From positions 3,720,001 through 3,784,000 of the forward strand of contig CAJFCV020000002.1 in assembly GCA_904066235.2 (NCBI GenBank): a stretch of DNA of 64,000 nt, written 5' to 3'. Positions 36,386 through 48,439 of the stretch are shown piece after piece. Within the stretch, counting starts at the first letter, position 1, and every line of letters starts with the position of its first letter. The notes under the pieces were generated by a model. That model saw only the letters and a list, made by a program, of their open reading frames with translations, did not search any database and was not told the DNA's origin. Source of the stretch: Bursaphelenchus xylophilus (taxonomy: Eukaryota > Nematoda > Chromadorea > Rhabditida > Aphelenchoididae). The position numbers and the translations under genes are program-made.

Positions 36386-38309
36386 CGTGATCATAGCTCC
36401 GTTTGTTCAATCCATGGGAACGCTATTACACTCCCCTCAACCTGTCAATCATCCGGATGCAAATTAGGACATTCTGCACAGCGGTGATGAAACCATTGTT
36501 CGGTCAGCGATAAAACCAATCAACATGATGGGATTCATTTTCGAGAATGGCCGATTGGCAAACATGGTGATGAAAACCAAGCACTATATAAGTTAACCCG
36601 TCCCGGTCAATGAGATCGATCCTCCAGCTTCGCCTGGAGTCTGCTGAGCGCCGAGCTCGCCTATTTTCCCGGTTTTAGTGCGCTTTTGAATGTCTGGATT
36701 TGCGCGAGATAAAATCCCTTTGTTTCCAGTGTTCGAGTCGCATGTTTTAACCGTATTAGGATCGTAGGTTGTACCGTGCAGCAGGCTTTTCGGCTGTTTT
36801 TCTCGCACTGTGAAAGTGCCAAAAATCACTCCGGCGACTTCCCGGAGGGGCTAGTATCTTTCTGTTGAGCGTTTTTATAATACAAGCGCTCAAGATGGGC
36901 CGCAGTCAATCTTGGATTGAATAAACGAGGGTGATGTTTCCACAGAAAATCAATTTTTTTCCTCGCCAAAGAGGCAGAGATACGGCCAAAAAGTTTTTTC
37001 TCTGACCACTCCCCACATTTCGCGTACTCTTTCGGCGGCAAAGACCGTTCAATATCTTGGCCGCGCCTGCAAAGCGCGAGTTAAAACTTTCAAGAATTGG
37101 TATGTCGCCTACGTGCGACGGGTGTGGAGGAATCTAAAAAAAGTCTGAGCGTCGCACTTCAATCACTTCCCTTGCTGGCCTTTCTAATGGACACACCTCC
37201 ATTAGAACCCCTGTAAATTCCCACCCGGTCCATTAAATGATTGGGATCACGGTTCATGGATGATTCAGCGGCTTATTGTTTATCTTCCGGGCAATCTCAC
37301 GCGTTTCGGCGGGCCGCTTTATTTTTTGTTTGGAATTTTTCCGAAACCTGTGGTCAATTCGTCGAGACCACTTTAAACTGTTCTCTGCTGAAGAGATCTC
37401 CGGCATTTTTTGTACTACCAGGCGCAAAAAGTCCTGCGAATTTATCGTGGCCCCGAATTCGGCGGCACTCTGAAGAAAATGTTTTGTCGCTACGAAAATG
37501 GGAATCGCGCGCGGCGTAAGACAAAAAACGAAAATGAACAGTGCAAATGGTCTTTTTTGGGCCAAATGCACTGTGCAAAGCACATTTTTCGCGATTTTTG
37601 CAAAACAAGTGGGTACTAATTTAGAAAAACTGTTTCAAAAAAGACGAAACTCCTAGCTCGCGCTTTGCAAAACGACAGAAACGACCGAGATTTTTTAGAT
37701 CAAAAGTTGTCATAGACGTGAAACCTTTTTGCGAATTTTGGCACGAAAACTTACACATCTAGTTCTACTGTAGAGAGTAAAGTTTCCACAAAAAATACAT
37801 TTTTTCCATGCCGAATTGGCAAAAATATGGCTTAAAAGTGTTTTTCTCTCTGACCGCTCTCCAAATTTCTCGTACTCTCTTGGATCGTTCAATACCCCGC
37901 TTTTGCCTTGTAAGAGAAACTTTGCGTTACATCACGAAACACTTATAAATAAAAAGCCTTTATTATAAGCGTAAACAAAACATCATACCGGCAAACTTAA
38001 AACAGCGCGTATAAGGATCACTAACACCGATAGCTTTTTGTTGCGGAAGATCTTGTTTATGTGGGCGGCTTATTCGCCTTATATTAATATTATGGCCGTT
38101 TTTAGTCGCGCAGGCGCCAATTCTTTTGACTGAACAGATCGATATTTCATTTTCTGTAGAAAGCTGGCTATTAGTTAGCTTATAAAAAATGGTAAGAGGG
38201 ACCAAGGCGAACTTTTTGGAAACAACGTCACATTTCTTCCAACTTTCGACCTAAAACTCTCGGTTGTTCCTGCAAAACGCGAGCTAGGTCTTGCATATAT
38301 GGCTCGGGA

Positions 38310-38513
38310 CTTCTAAATCTCTCCGCAAGAGTCCATCCGGACCCTGGAAATTTAGCCCAAAGTTAAAAGTTGACAAAAAAGGAGAAGACGACAGACAAAG
38401 GCAGAAATTCTTACGAAGAGAGAAATTGCGCAATGTTATGTCAGATTGCTCAACTTTTGACTTTGTACTAAATTTGCAGGGTTCGGATGGACTCTTGCGG
38501 AGAGATTTAGACA
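38310..38513. repeat. Small inverted repeat
   Basis: The left arm TCTAAATCTCTCCGCAAGAG, continuing TCCATCCGGACCCTG, is mirrored by CAGGGTTCGGATGGA, continuing CTCTTGCGGAGAGATTTAGA. The loop is purine-rich and non-coding. Arms of about 36 bp have one or two mismatches. Confidence 0.8.
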
Positions 38514-39234
38514 CAACAATTAATCTCGCTTGCAGTCTTTTGTCTCACCACGAAAATGGAAAGGAGTTTGGCATTCTGCAAAATAAAAGAATTTCCAAAG
38601 AATATTTTTTTTATAAAAACCATTTTCTCGCCTTCCAAGTCCCGTTTCCTAGCCAAAAGTTCCTTTAGCCGTCGGCAAGTTGCCAAATGACATGGGTATG
38701 AACCATCAGTCTTAATTATTACATAAAGACACTATAATTGATAAAATATATAAATCTTCATGACTTTTTTATATTTATTTTTCCCATTTGCAGAATGCCA
38801 AAAAGCCGGGAACTGATTTTTGTTATGGGGAAAGATTGATGTATAACTCCTCAGCCGAGTAGTAAATGTGCCGCGATTTTTTGCATACTGTTTGATAAGA
38901 ATGTGTCAATGTTGACTTCCAAGTTTCATGCGATTTTTCGTTATTATAAGTCGGTTAGACCACGGTAAAGATTGCAATTGTTGAATACTTAAGGTAGCTA
39001 TATCTTGCAAACGGTAAAAACTGCAAAAATTATTTTAGGTGGTGCAGATAGAGTTCTATTCCCTCCTTCTTATTTACTATTCACCCAATCACCCGATGTC
39101 CTCAAAAGTGAGAGGCGATAGTATTTATTGGACCGTGTTTTTGTAACGAAGTGTTCAAAAATTTCAATCAATAATTGAGACGATTAGCTAAAAAAGCGCT
39201 TTTCAATTGGGATTAATTGTTGTGAGAAGTCCCG

Positions 39235-39530
39235 AGCCATATATGTCAAGTAGAAAAAACGCTCTAAATTTGCGCCAAGTTTCATCAAAATCTGAACGTC
39301 GCACTTGGGTTACATCCCTTTAGATAATACCAGTCTGTTGGGAAAATAATGAGCATAATGTCGACTCGAAAATCAGCGACACGATTCGCACAGCGACATT
39401 GTGCTAATTATTTTCCCGACAGACTGATATGATTTCCAGGGGATGTAGCCCAAGTGCGACGTTCAGATTTTGATGAAGCTTGGCGCAGATTTAGAGCATT
39501 TTTTCTACTTGACATATGCACGCCACGAAA
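39235..39530. repeat. Palindrome carrying family A copy 8
   Basis: The left side reads ATGTCAAGTAGAAAAAACGC, TCTGAACGTCGCACTTGG and TACATCCC. The right side mirrors it with GGGATGTAGCCCAAGTGCG, GACGTTCAGATTTTGATG and TTTTTCTACTTGACATATG. A 99-bp family A element (39330-39428, ends CAGTCTGTTGGGAAAATAAT and CCCGACAGACTG) occupies the centre. Confidence 0.8.
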
Positions 39531-39713
39531 AACGTAAGGCAAAATTGGAAATAGAGATTTCGAGCTGCGCCCAATATTTTTGATTTTTTTGATGGAATGA
39601 ATATTGTGTAAGATAGTATTGTAACTCTGAGATTTGGAACAATTTCGGGAAGTATATTATCTTTAAAATTACGTTGCTTTGAGTTTCAAGTGTTGAGTAT
39701 AACGGATGAGTCC

Positions 39714-40307
39714 ATGGAGCCCGGCCCACCGCGCTGTGACCCAAACATTGATTCTGCAGCTATGGACGTGTCTTCACAAAAGGTAACATTTCTCTTTTTG
39801 CATCCGGATTTTTGATTAATCGCCATGTGGTGTTGTGTGAGACATACTAGCGGACGTTGTAAAGAAGAAATCGGGAAATTTTACTATAGAAAAAGGGCAC
39901 TTGTCAGTTCATTATTGCATCATTTTGCAAGGAGCTGATGGTGTCTCCAGAAAAGGTAGGATTTCTCTTTACTCATCCGGTTTAGATACAAAGGAGCTGA
40001 TCTGTTTTGTTTGAGACATCCTAGCGGACGTTATAAAGAAGAAATCGTGAAATTTTACTATAGAAAAAGGTTCATTACTGCATTGTTCTGCAGGAGCTGA
40101 TGGTGTCTCCAGAAAAGGTAGGATTTCTCTTTTTGCACCCAGATTTTTGATTAATCGCCGTGTGGTGTTGTGTGAGACATCTTAGCGGACGTTATAAAGA
40201 AGAAATCTGGAAATTTTACTATCGAAAAAGGGCACTTGTCGGTTCATTATTGTACCATTTTGCAGGAACTGACGGAGAAACGCAAGAAAGGACTGGAGAA
40301 GGCGTGA
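39714..40307 (+). CDS. Possible small gene with duplicated 24-nt microexon
   Basis: A phase-0 model joins 39714-39782 (MEPGPPRCDPN...MDVSSQK), microexon 39932-39955 (ELMVSPEK), an almost identical microexon 40094-40117 (ELMVSPEK) and 40266-40307 (ELTEKRKKGLEKA, stop), giving 52 aa. Each microexon is followed by GTAGGA. The acceptors are TTTTGCAAG, TTCTGCAG and TTTTGCAG. Exon plus intron are duplicated together as units of about 160 bp. The product is not recognised. A further exon-like stretch at 40454-40610 (PVHVEVECESQYNVPMGVEI, then a hydrophobic segment) has a good acceptor but no in-frame link. Either a tiny real gene or a decayed larger one. Confidence 0.35.
39790..40265 (+). repeat. 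Three tandem copies of a 160-bp unit
   Basis: The units share TCTCTTT at the start, TTTGATTAATCGCC (copies 1 and 3), GTTTGAGACATCCTAGCGG or GTGAGACATACTAGCGG, ACGTTRTAAAGAAGAAATC, GAAATTTTACTATAGAAAAA and a final microexon. Copy boundaries are about 39783-39955, 39956-40117 and 40118-40265. They are head to tail and still very similar, so the duplication is recent. Confidence 0.9.
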
Positions 40308-41624
40308 GCAAAGCTGGATCAGAGGAAGCAGACGACGTTTAGAACATTTCAAGGTAAGTTTGTGACGTTGCCTTTTTGATTTTTTGTTTTTCTAGGCCAT
40401 TGAGCCAATAATTTTCTCTGGTTATACCTAAAATAATATAATTGATATTTCAGCCGGTCCATGTTGAAGTAGAATGTGAAAGCCAGTATAATGTACCAAT
40501 GGGTGTGGAGATTGAATTCCGAGTTCAGATTGCATCCGACAAATTCGATGGATTGTCGAAAATTTATGTAATTTTAATTATTCTTATTGGTTTGATGTTT
40601 AGGTGGAAATAAAGAAGATTTTATGAATTTCAGTTTAGTAGTGGTCTGTTGTAGCAGGATCAAAGCCCTGCTACTCTTGTAAACCTCGGAAGGGCTCAGA
40701 TTCATCGATTTTGATCCAATTTTGCCTAGTACAATATAATTTCTTTTCTCTTCTTCGATCAATCTAAGAAGTTCGGGGTGCACCTCCTAGATGCCTTTCG
40801 ATGCTTTCTCGCCGGTTTCACACGTAAATTGTTGTTTATTAGAATTTTGGAATCATTTTTGTTATTTATTTGTAAAGGTTTCAGCGTATGAAATGTCGAA
40901 AACATTTTCCCGCGAATTTCTCTATTTCCACTTTTTTCGTGGCGTGCATATGCGACACTCCTAGCTCGCGTTTTGCAGGAACAGCCGAGATTTTTAAGCG
41001 GAATGTTGCAAAAAAAATGTTACATCTTTTGGCGAATTTTGGCATAAAAGTCTGTAGACTACAAGTAGAGACGAATGTCTCCATAAAAAAACATACTTTT
41101 TTATCGCGAAAACGGCTGCGCCAAGAAGTCTCTTTACAACATCGGACCGGCCTAAGTCAAGAAATTTGCATAAAAAGACGGTTTTATCTTATTTTTTATG
41201 GCCGGCGAAAATTAAGAAGCTGATCGGAATTGGGAGGCGCAAAAAGTGCGACCATCTTTTGTTTTCTTGCCTTGGCCATAGCAAAAACACGGTGATCCAT
41301 CGTCGCGCGGAGAGGTCTAATCGGAAGTGGAGGTTGCTTTCATGGCAAGAAATTGTCTCTGGAGATTTCTGGATCCTCCAGAAAAATCCAAAAAAAATCC
41401 ACTTTGGCTATGGGCATAAGGAAAGGCTAGGAGAAGGCTTAGTTAGTAGAAATAATAAGTTTTATCAGGTCATAGGATATCTTATCACTATGTTTTGAGG
41501 TATTTTACATGCGATCACCCCAATAATGTCTAGATAAAAGTTACGGATCTTCGTCTTTTGCCGCAAATTTTGGTATTTTATACGTTACAATAACTCAGGG
41601 TAAAGAAAACTAACGTTAGTAATA

Positions 41625-42005
41625 CTAGTCGCGGAAAAAAGTCCTGGGAATTTTCTGCGACTCTGCACTGTGCATGCTCCCGAAAAGTGCATTTGCACAG
41701 TGCAATTTTGTTGATTTTGCCTTATTGTCGCGCGCGATTCCCGCGGCAAAGCCGGCCGGCCCGGCCCAAACGGGCCGGCCGGGCTCAAAAATGGAAATCG
41801 ACAAACGGGCCGGGCCGCGGGCCTGGGGTTTTTTCCGGCCCGGCCCATCTGAATTATAATGCCAAACCGTTGGCATTCATTGTTTTCGCGCCGGGAAAAT
41901 TAATTGATGTTGTTATAGTTGCTGTTTCTCAAGTTCTAAAACGTTTACAAGTCTATAGTTCCATTATAAGACCACGAAATTCCCAGGACTTTTTTCCGCG
42001 ACTAG
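41625..42005. mobile_element. TA-flanked 381-bp element with GC-rich core
   Basis: Terminal inverted repeats: CTAGTCGCGGAAAAAAGTCC continuing TGGGAATTT on the left, and AAATTCCCAGGAC continuing TTTTTTCCGCGACTAG on the right. TA is present on both sides (41623-41624 and 42006-42007). The related host repeat at 36124-36385 has one TA at the corresponding place and no element. The core carries the GC-rich palindromic stretch at 41740-41850 and GCACTGTGC motifs. This fits a Tc1/mariner-type MITE. Confidence 0.88.
41740..41850. repeat. GGCCGGCCC-rich palindromic island
   Basis: Alternating GGCCCGGCCC and GGGCCGGCCGGG blocks stand out against AT-rich surroundings. The segment contains several nested palindromes (GCCGGCCGGCCCGGCCC, then CGGGCCGGCCGGGC). 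It lies within the 381-bp TA-flanked element. A similar composition occurs twice in 43050-43485. Confidence 0.85.
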
Positions 42006-43032
42006 TAGCTAAAATTAGAAGAAGTGGACATATTGCAAGTCTCCGCCGAGCTTCCGCCGCCCATCCAACAGCTCTGCCAGGCCACGCAGGAACTTCCTAA
42101 AACCTTTTTTTGGGTATCTACCTGCCCTATGCCCCGTATCCATCGATTTTGTGTTGACACGAACTGTCGTCGACCCGAAAAATCGGGACACCCTTACCAT
42201 TTTTGAAATTTTAAAAAACAATATTTTGCTTATTTTTTCGAGTATTTTGTAGCCTAATATCCCATCTGGAGCTATTCTACGTCTTATTGCGTCATTATCC
42301 GGGATTTTCGCACTAATTTTTATTACACAATCGGCGATTGTGTAATAAAAATGGTCTAAGCTTACCCCTTGTAAGATAATATTGCAAGTGCCACAGATCC
42401 CCAGACTCTCAGATAACAATCTACGAATGAACCTCGCAGATTGGGAAAGAAACGAAGATAAAAAGTTTCGTCAAAGTTTCCTTTGGAAACTTGTTATCCA
42501 TGAAGCATCAGGGTTCACGGAAAGTTTTTTTCTCTCAAATCAACTTCACTGAAGTTTCCCGCCGTTTTGGCCTGATTTATTGCGTTTTAGGGGCTGTTTC
42601 GAGAATTTTTGCTGCTTTTTCTAACAGTAAAATTAATTTTTAAGTTTGGGTCTTATGGATAAGATGAATAAAAATGGTAATTTTAAGCGGTTTAAGTCGG
42701 TCAAAACGACAAATGAGGTGGTAAAATTACCTTTTGTGATGTCTCGCATGTTTTGGCGAAGATTTTTTTACTTTTGAAGTCTAAAATACGAAAAAATTTG
42801 AGGCTAAAATACGACTTTTTGTATATTTTTATAGAAAGATCCGCGTGTAAAAAGTTTCATAGCACTGTAAAATTGCCCAAAATGAGATTTTTTGTAATTT
42901 TTGATACCTAACATACGACTTTTTCCTGGTTTTTTGAATAATTTTGTGATTTCTTTCAATTTTCCCCATAAAATCCAAGTTTCTCAATTTTAAACCAACT
43001 TTTGATAATTTTCAAACAAAAAAATGCTTTGT

Positions 43033-43497
43033 AACAGCTAGGCATGGCTCCGGGCCGGGCTTTGCAAAATTTTCCGGCCCGGGCCGGGCCGACTAATTTC
43101 TCGGCCCGACTCTGGGCTTCGATTTTCAGGCCCGGCCCGGACCGGGCCGGCCCGGTTTTTTTGAAATTTGAGTTTTGCCCGGAAAAAAGGAAAAAATAAG
43201 CTTTTACGATAGGATTTTTCATTTTTTCGAACACAATGCTGATAGCGAACGTAAAGTGACCTTATGTACCTAGGTTTTGCTAAATTTTTCTTTACGTCTT
43301 GCGAAAATTTACCATAATTTTCTTTTCATTTCCTGCTTTCTTTCTTTCCAACCTAGTATAAAAATTTTCCGGGCCGAACCGGGCCGGGCTTTCCAAATTT
43401 CCCAAGCCCGGGCCCGGGCCGGGCTTGGAGATTTAAGCCCGGGCCTGCGGCCCGGGCCGGGCCGGGCTGCCCCGGTTTGCAGCCATGCTTAGTAACA
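43033..43497. mobile_element. GC-ended inverted-repeat element
   Basis: The left boundary reads TAGGCATGGCTCCGGGCC and the right GGTTTGCAGCCATGCTTA, an imperfect inverted repeat flanked by TA on each side. Each end carries about 110 bp of GGGCCGGGCC-type sequence (43050-43160 and 43370-43485), while the middle is AT-rich. This resembles a MITE whose subterminal regions are GC-rich stems. The family is unassigned. Confidence 0.65.
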
Positions 43498-44660
43498 GCC
43501 GCTAATTCTTTATTCTTTCATGGAACACCTTATTTTATCTTTTTTACACCAAAAATTCATCCAAATCTTGCGACTGATCGATTGAACATTAATCATCTCC
43601 TTTGATTCACCTCCAACAGCGTGAAAACCCGCCAACTAGTGTCAAACATCGGCCACCTGCGCTCAAATCGGTCCACTTGACCCTTCGCGAACCTTTTTTT
43701 CCCGCGGCCCGCGCGCGGGAACGAAAATTTTCGGCCGCGACTCGCGCCCGCGGTTATTTTTTCTTCTTTTTCGGAGCGAAAAATTGGCCTCGAAACAAAA
43801 CTCTGAATCGTTCCTGCGCGATCGGAAGCCAATTAGGGCGTTCCGAAAATTGTAAAAAAACTGGAGACAATGGTTTTGTAGGCCATTTACATAATGCATT
43901 GAGTTCCGGAAAAAAAAAAATTTTTTTCGATTTTTGGCCGGACTTCTCTCCTCATTTTCCACTCTTCGATTTGTCCGAAATGAAGGCAGGAGACAGCGAA
44001 TCGCTTGTGAAAGCCAATTCAGAAGGCGCTTCTTAGTTTTAGTGGGCGAAAATTGTTTGTGGAAGGTGTCTTTGATAACATGGAGAAAAAGATTGATAGT
44101 GGGTAATGTGTCTATCATTTTCGCGGGGAAAAGACGTTCGCAACATTACACAGACCTTGGGATATTATTACGACGGAAATTTAGTTGAAAAATTAGGGAT
44201 TTGTTGCGATTTTAGTTGATTTTTTGATATTCGAATAGTGCCATGGATAATATAGCCGAAAGTGGGGGAAATTCGAGCTAAAGGCGATTTCTGATAAGAA
44301 ATAGTGAGAGTGGACTCTATACTCCTCAGCTGTTTTTTCAAACATTTTGTCGCTGTTTAAAGACGTTTTTCGACCGTTTTTTTATCAAATAGCGTTTTTA
44401 TGGATTTTTTTTGTTTCATTAGGAAGTATATTCCATTTTAATTGTTTTGATATGATTTCCCGTCAGTTTACATTATTTTATTGACATATTTTTTGCGATA
44501 TTGTAGATGAGACCGTCCACTTTTTGAAAAGCCACTTTTCAGCCGGAAATTCTCAAATTTACAAATTTTCCACATTTTTCAGTATGCAAATTTCATGTAT
44601 TTTTGTCGTGATGTCGAAAAAAAATATTTTTTGCGTTTTTTACCACGTTTATTTTCATTT

Positions 44661-44666
44661 TGCAGC
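44661..44666 (+). promoter_or_regulatory. Probable spliced-leader acceptor, first NADAR gene
   Basis: TTTTCATTTTGCAG ends at 44665, two bases before the start codon ATG at 44668. There is no in-frame upstream exon. This is the usual arrangement for a trans-spliced nematode mRNA. Confidence 0.65.
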
Positions 44667-44667
44667 G

Positions 44668-47600
44668 ATGGACGCGTTCAGCGACAGAGATCGTCTCTCC
44701 AACGGCAAGATCAAAAGACGTTACGAGTTTTCGAATGCGCGTTTGGACACCATCTTCTCGACTGTATGTCTCGCTTTATTTTTTTTATTTACCTTGGTTT
44801 AGTTCAACGAAATCGAACCTATTGAGACGAACTCGTTGACCTTCCACAGAGAATCACCTCCATATGCATTCAGTCGTTCCGATTGTCCGTTTACGCCTTC
44901 TAATTTGGTAAGTTTATATTCTTTTGGGTTTTCGTGTTTAGGAGCTCACATTGTACTTGATAAAGTTGGTAAAAAGGATAGTCAGTAATTTGAGAGATAT
45001 GTTCTCTTTAGAGATTGCTTTGTAGCTGTTGGGGAAATTAAAGCTTTCAAGCCGCTCGATTTGAATATTTTACCAGCTGAGTCAAGTATAATGTCGGGAG
45101 TCCAAGAAAAGTCGGGAATAGTTGATCAATAGCTGCTTATAATGATCTTTGCAGTTCAAATTAACCATCGACGGTGAGGATTATGGAAGTATCGATGAAT
45201 ACATGAGAAAAATGATGTTCAGAGAACTGGTTGCCACCGACCCTCCGACGAAGGAAAGCTGTTGGGCTCTGAACTTGGTCGAGAGAAATGTAAGCTTTTC
45301 TTTGATTTTCTTGTCTTTAGGGTTTTGTGGAGATGTGAAAGTCGCTTTTGGACAAGTTTACTTGTTTTGAGATCTCCAATTATATTATACTTGACTTCAG
45401 GTGAGTACTAAAGAATGGGAGCAGTGGCAACTTGGTAGAGGTCTCCTCCACATGCAGAAGGCTCTTGTGGAGCGAGCCAAGTCCGATAAGAAGTTCAGAA
45501 GTCTGTTGAATCCACTCGGAGATCGTTTTATCGTCTATACCTACCGCAACGACATCTTCTACGGCTCCCAGTGCGGCAAAGAGGATGTTCTCAGATGGTT
45601 CAAGATGATGGCTGATAACAGAATGTCCGTCAAGTATCCCAAGGGCCTGCCGGTGACTTATAAGCAGCTTTGTTGTTGTCCAAAGGTCGCCAGAAGAGGA
45701 TACAATGTGTTGGGGTTAATCCTCATGGCTTTGAAGGAAACTGTGAGTTTTTTTGGGTTATTGTGGTGCAATTGAAAGGAAGTTTTGGACTGAAGTGGGT
45801 CGATTGAGGTCTAAGAATGGGTGAAAATTAATTTCGGAAGGTTTGGCGTTGGTTTAGGGTTATTTTTGACATTTTTTTATTCATAAACATTGTTTTAGAC
45901 GCCTCTAAAACAAAAAATTGATTTTATGAAAATACTTGTATTAAACATGGAAATTTAGGACACGTTTAGACAAATTAGCATGTCAGCTGTTGTTAAATTC
46001 TGTTACAACGATGGTTTGACCCTATCTTTGACATTTTTTGAGCAAAAATATTGCTTTAGATCATCAAATTTCTAATCTAGATATGTGAAAATTTAGTTGA
46101 AGGAGTCATAATTTCTTGTTCGTTTTCAGATGAAGATCACTCAATTGGACGATATTTACATCCACATTCCACCATTGGAGACTGTGGAGCGCCCCATCAC
46201 CTACTCCACCAGGTTGACCACCCAGAAGCGGGTCCACGGAATCAATTCGGTCTGTGGATCGGTCTATTCGTCCAGAGCCTCTCTGATCAGCGACGTCGGG
46301 AGATATCCGGCTGCCAACGCGGTGTTTGACCCGTTGGCCAGTCACGACCCCAACAAACGGCTCAGATTTGACACGAATTTGTTCCGCCAGGCCCGCTGTG
46401 GAACCCCGGCCTCGGAATTTGGCGATTTGAACCTCGAGAATCCGTTGTCTCCTCAGCCAAATCGGCACAGAGCCTCTTCGGTCTCGAGCAACATGGAATT
46501 TGATACCAGAAGATTTGTGCAGCCCGCCAGCAGGGCCTCCAATCATATCGAGTTTGATGAAGAAGTTGTGATGGAAGATGAGGAATCTGATGAGGAAGAA
46601 ATCCAATTCTTGGGAGAAGTTGATAAAAGGTAAATTGGAGTGTCAGAGGAAAGATTTGGGAGGTTTGGAGCAAAATTGAGGGAGTTGGGATATTATCCAT
46701 GGAGCTTTATACCAATTTTTTGGATTTTTCTCAGTGTTTTTGGGTCTGATATAGGTTGAAAAGGTTTAAAAAGGAGGATGGATGAGATTGGAATACAGTT
46801 AGAGGTTATTTTTGATACTTTTTTGTAATATTTTTGCCATGGATAATATAATTTTGGATGATTTTTTCAAATTTTTGGATTGAATATGGAGTAGAATGGC
46901 CTGAAATAAAATAGTTGGGCGAATAGAGGTATTTGGGATGTGTCTAACGCTTATTTGTGAGATTTTTTCTTCAAATTTTGCCATAGGCAAAGTAATTTTA
47001 TTGATTTTTTCTAATGAGATTTTTTGCTGAAATGTTGGGAAATTGCCTGGAAATGATATTTTAAGCGTTTCAGGAGGGGTTGTAAGGTTCTTTTGAAATT
47101 TTAACATAATTTTTTACTTTTGTAAAAAACTTTGATTTCAGCCAAGTCAGCGAAGAGACCCGTCAAAGAATGATGGGCCCGGCAACCGAGGAGATGGAAG
47201 AAAAGCCGGACATCTTAGAAATCAAGGCGAATATCGCTCGTCCCAAGTGCACCTGGCAATTCCCGTCCATCTTCAGCACCAGTGTCAAGGAGAAGAAGAA
47301 GGGCCGCGAATCCGCTACCTCATTCGATTCCGGCTACTACGACCGCACCAACATGGGCTCCACCTCCACCCTGAACCAGTCGGTCGAGTTCGCCGTCCCC
47401 GCGAACCCATATCACAACGAAAATTCGTCCCCAATGCCGGACGCGGTCTTCAGCGCGTCCGAGTCGAGCTTTGTAGCGCCGAATTCGAGCCACGGAGCTG
47501 CCGCCGCCTTTAGAGAGCATCGTGTCAGCTTCTCGAGCAACATGACCGACAGCACGGCGGACGAGCTGCTCCCCGCCACCAGCGAGGGCCTGCCCGAAGT

Positions 47601-48439
47601 CACCGACGCCGACCACCATCTGCTGGACGAGGAACAGAAGCCGCCAATCCGCCGCCCGCACGCAATGCACGGCGTAAGTAAGAGGGTAAGCCAGGAGAGG
47701 ATGTAAGCAGATCCAAGGAACCCGCGGGACCCCTCGAATACCCCCCACTCCCCCGAGGTAAAACTTTCTTTTTGATGAGGCTGCAGGCCAAGGATAGGTT
47801 AGTTAGGAGGGAAGGCGATGAAAAGAGAGGGAAAATTGAATTAGTTTAGGTTTAAAATTGGGTTTAAAGGTGTGATTGAGGTTTTTGGAGGGCGTGGTAA
47901 AAAAATTTGGGTGTGGTAAGGGGTGACCAAAAAATTTTATTGACAAATTTTTAATTTTTTGGCGTTTCTAACGGTGTAAATCATTTTTAAATGATATTTA
48001 AAAAGTTTTAGAGGGCGTGGTAAAAAAATTTGGGCGGGATAAGAGGTGACCAAAGAAAAATTTTACCCTTTGCCTTGAAACGCCGATTTTGGAAAAGAAA
48101 AGGCTTAGAGAGGCCATTAAATGGATACAGGCATCTGTCTGCGGTGTGATTTACGACAGTTTGATTAAAGAACCTGTTTTCCCTCCTTTTTTTGAGTGCA
48201 AGGTCGGCCCATTCTGCTACCCATTTCTCTGCCAAAGTTGCGTTGCGAGGCGGCAAAAGACGCCGAAAGAAATGAGACGTAAAAATTGAGGGATTTTTCT
48301 GCGGGTGTTTTATTGATATGGGGGAAAATTTGATTTTGCCACACTTGCCATGGATAATATATATTTTTTTTTGATTTTGCCATTTTTCTGCTTATCCCAC
48401 AATTTTCAGATTGTGCTGGACACAATTGAACTGGAATAA
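44668..48439 (+). CDS. NADAR-domain (YbiA-like) protein, paralogue 1
   Basis: 579 aa from eight exons: 44668-44763, 44803-44907, 45155-45289, 45401-45742, 46130-46629, 47142-47673, 48410-48439, with 44803 reached through a 39-nt intron (seven exons plus the short terminal one, IVLDTIELE). Residues about 50-230 match the NADAR superfamily as I recall it: FSRSDCPFTPSNL, LTIDGEDYGSIDEYMRKMMF, WQLGRGLLHMQKALVERAK, LLNPLGDRFIVYTYRND and RGYNVLGLILMALKE. Bacterial NADARs act on ADP-ribose linked to guanine or on riboflavin-type intermediates. Here the S-x-E-H motif reads S-I-D-E, and the D-x-x-W-G motif reads D-I-F-Y-G. A tail of about 340 aa is disordered, with an acidic run (VVMEDEESDEEEIQF) and Ser/Asn-rich stretches. 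GKIKRR near the N-terminus could be nuclear. First gene of a likely operon. Confidence 0.72.

Larger units (their letters stand above)
35848..39704. other. Non-coding stretch downstream of mevalonate kinase
   Basis: It contains the mevalonate kinase 3' end, a palindromic-family end at 35995-36060, a host repeat (family G) at about 36124-36385 that is duplicated around 41497-42130, family C segments (36830-37170 and 37640-37920), a family E segment (37395-37620), a small inverted repeat at 38310-38513, and a larger one at 39235-39530. No gene is recognisable. Confidence 0.55.
40620..44665. other. Repeat-rich stretch before the NADAR pair
   Basis: It holds a family C fragment (40950-41160), the family G host repeat with its nested element (41497-42130), a unique AT-rich region with local palindromes (CACAATCGGCGATTGTG near 42327), GC-rich islands (41740-41850, 43050-43160, 43370-43485), and GC-rich sequence at 43690-43760. 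The last 500 bp before 44665 should hold the promoter of the NADAR operon; I see no distinctive element apart from an ATGGATAATATA motif at 44243-44254. Confidence 0.5.

Noticed and set aside
47320..47748. 142-codon minus-strand ORF opposite NADAR-1 exon 6
   Set aside because: It is a shadow of a GC-rich coding exon; the plus frame has family context, splice sites and phase support.
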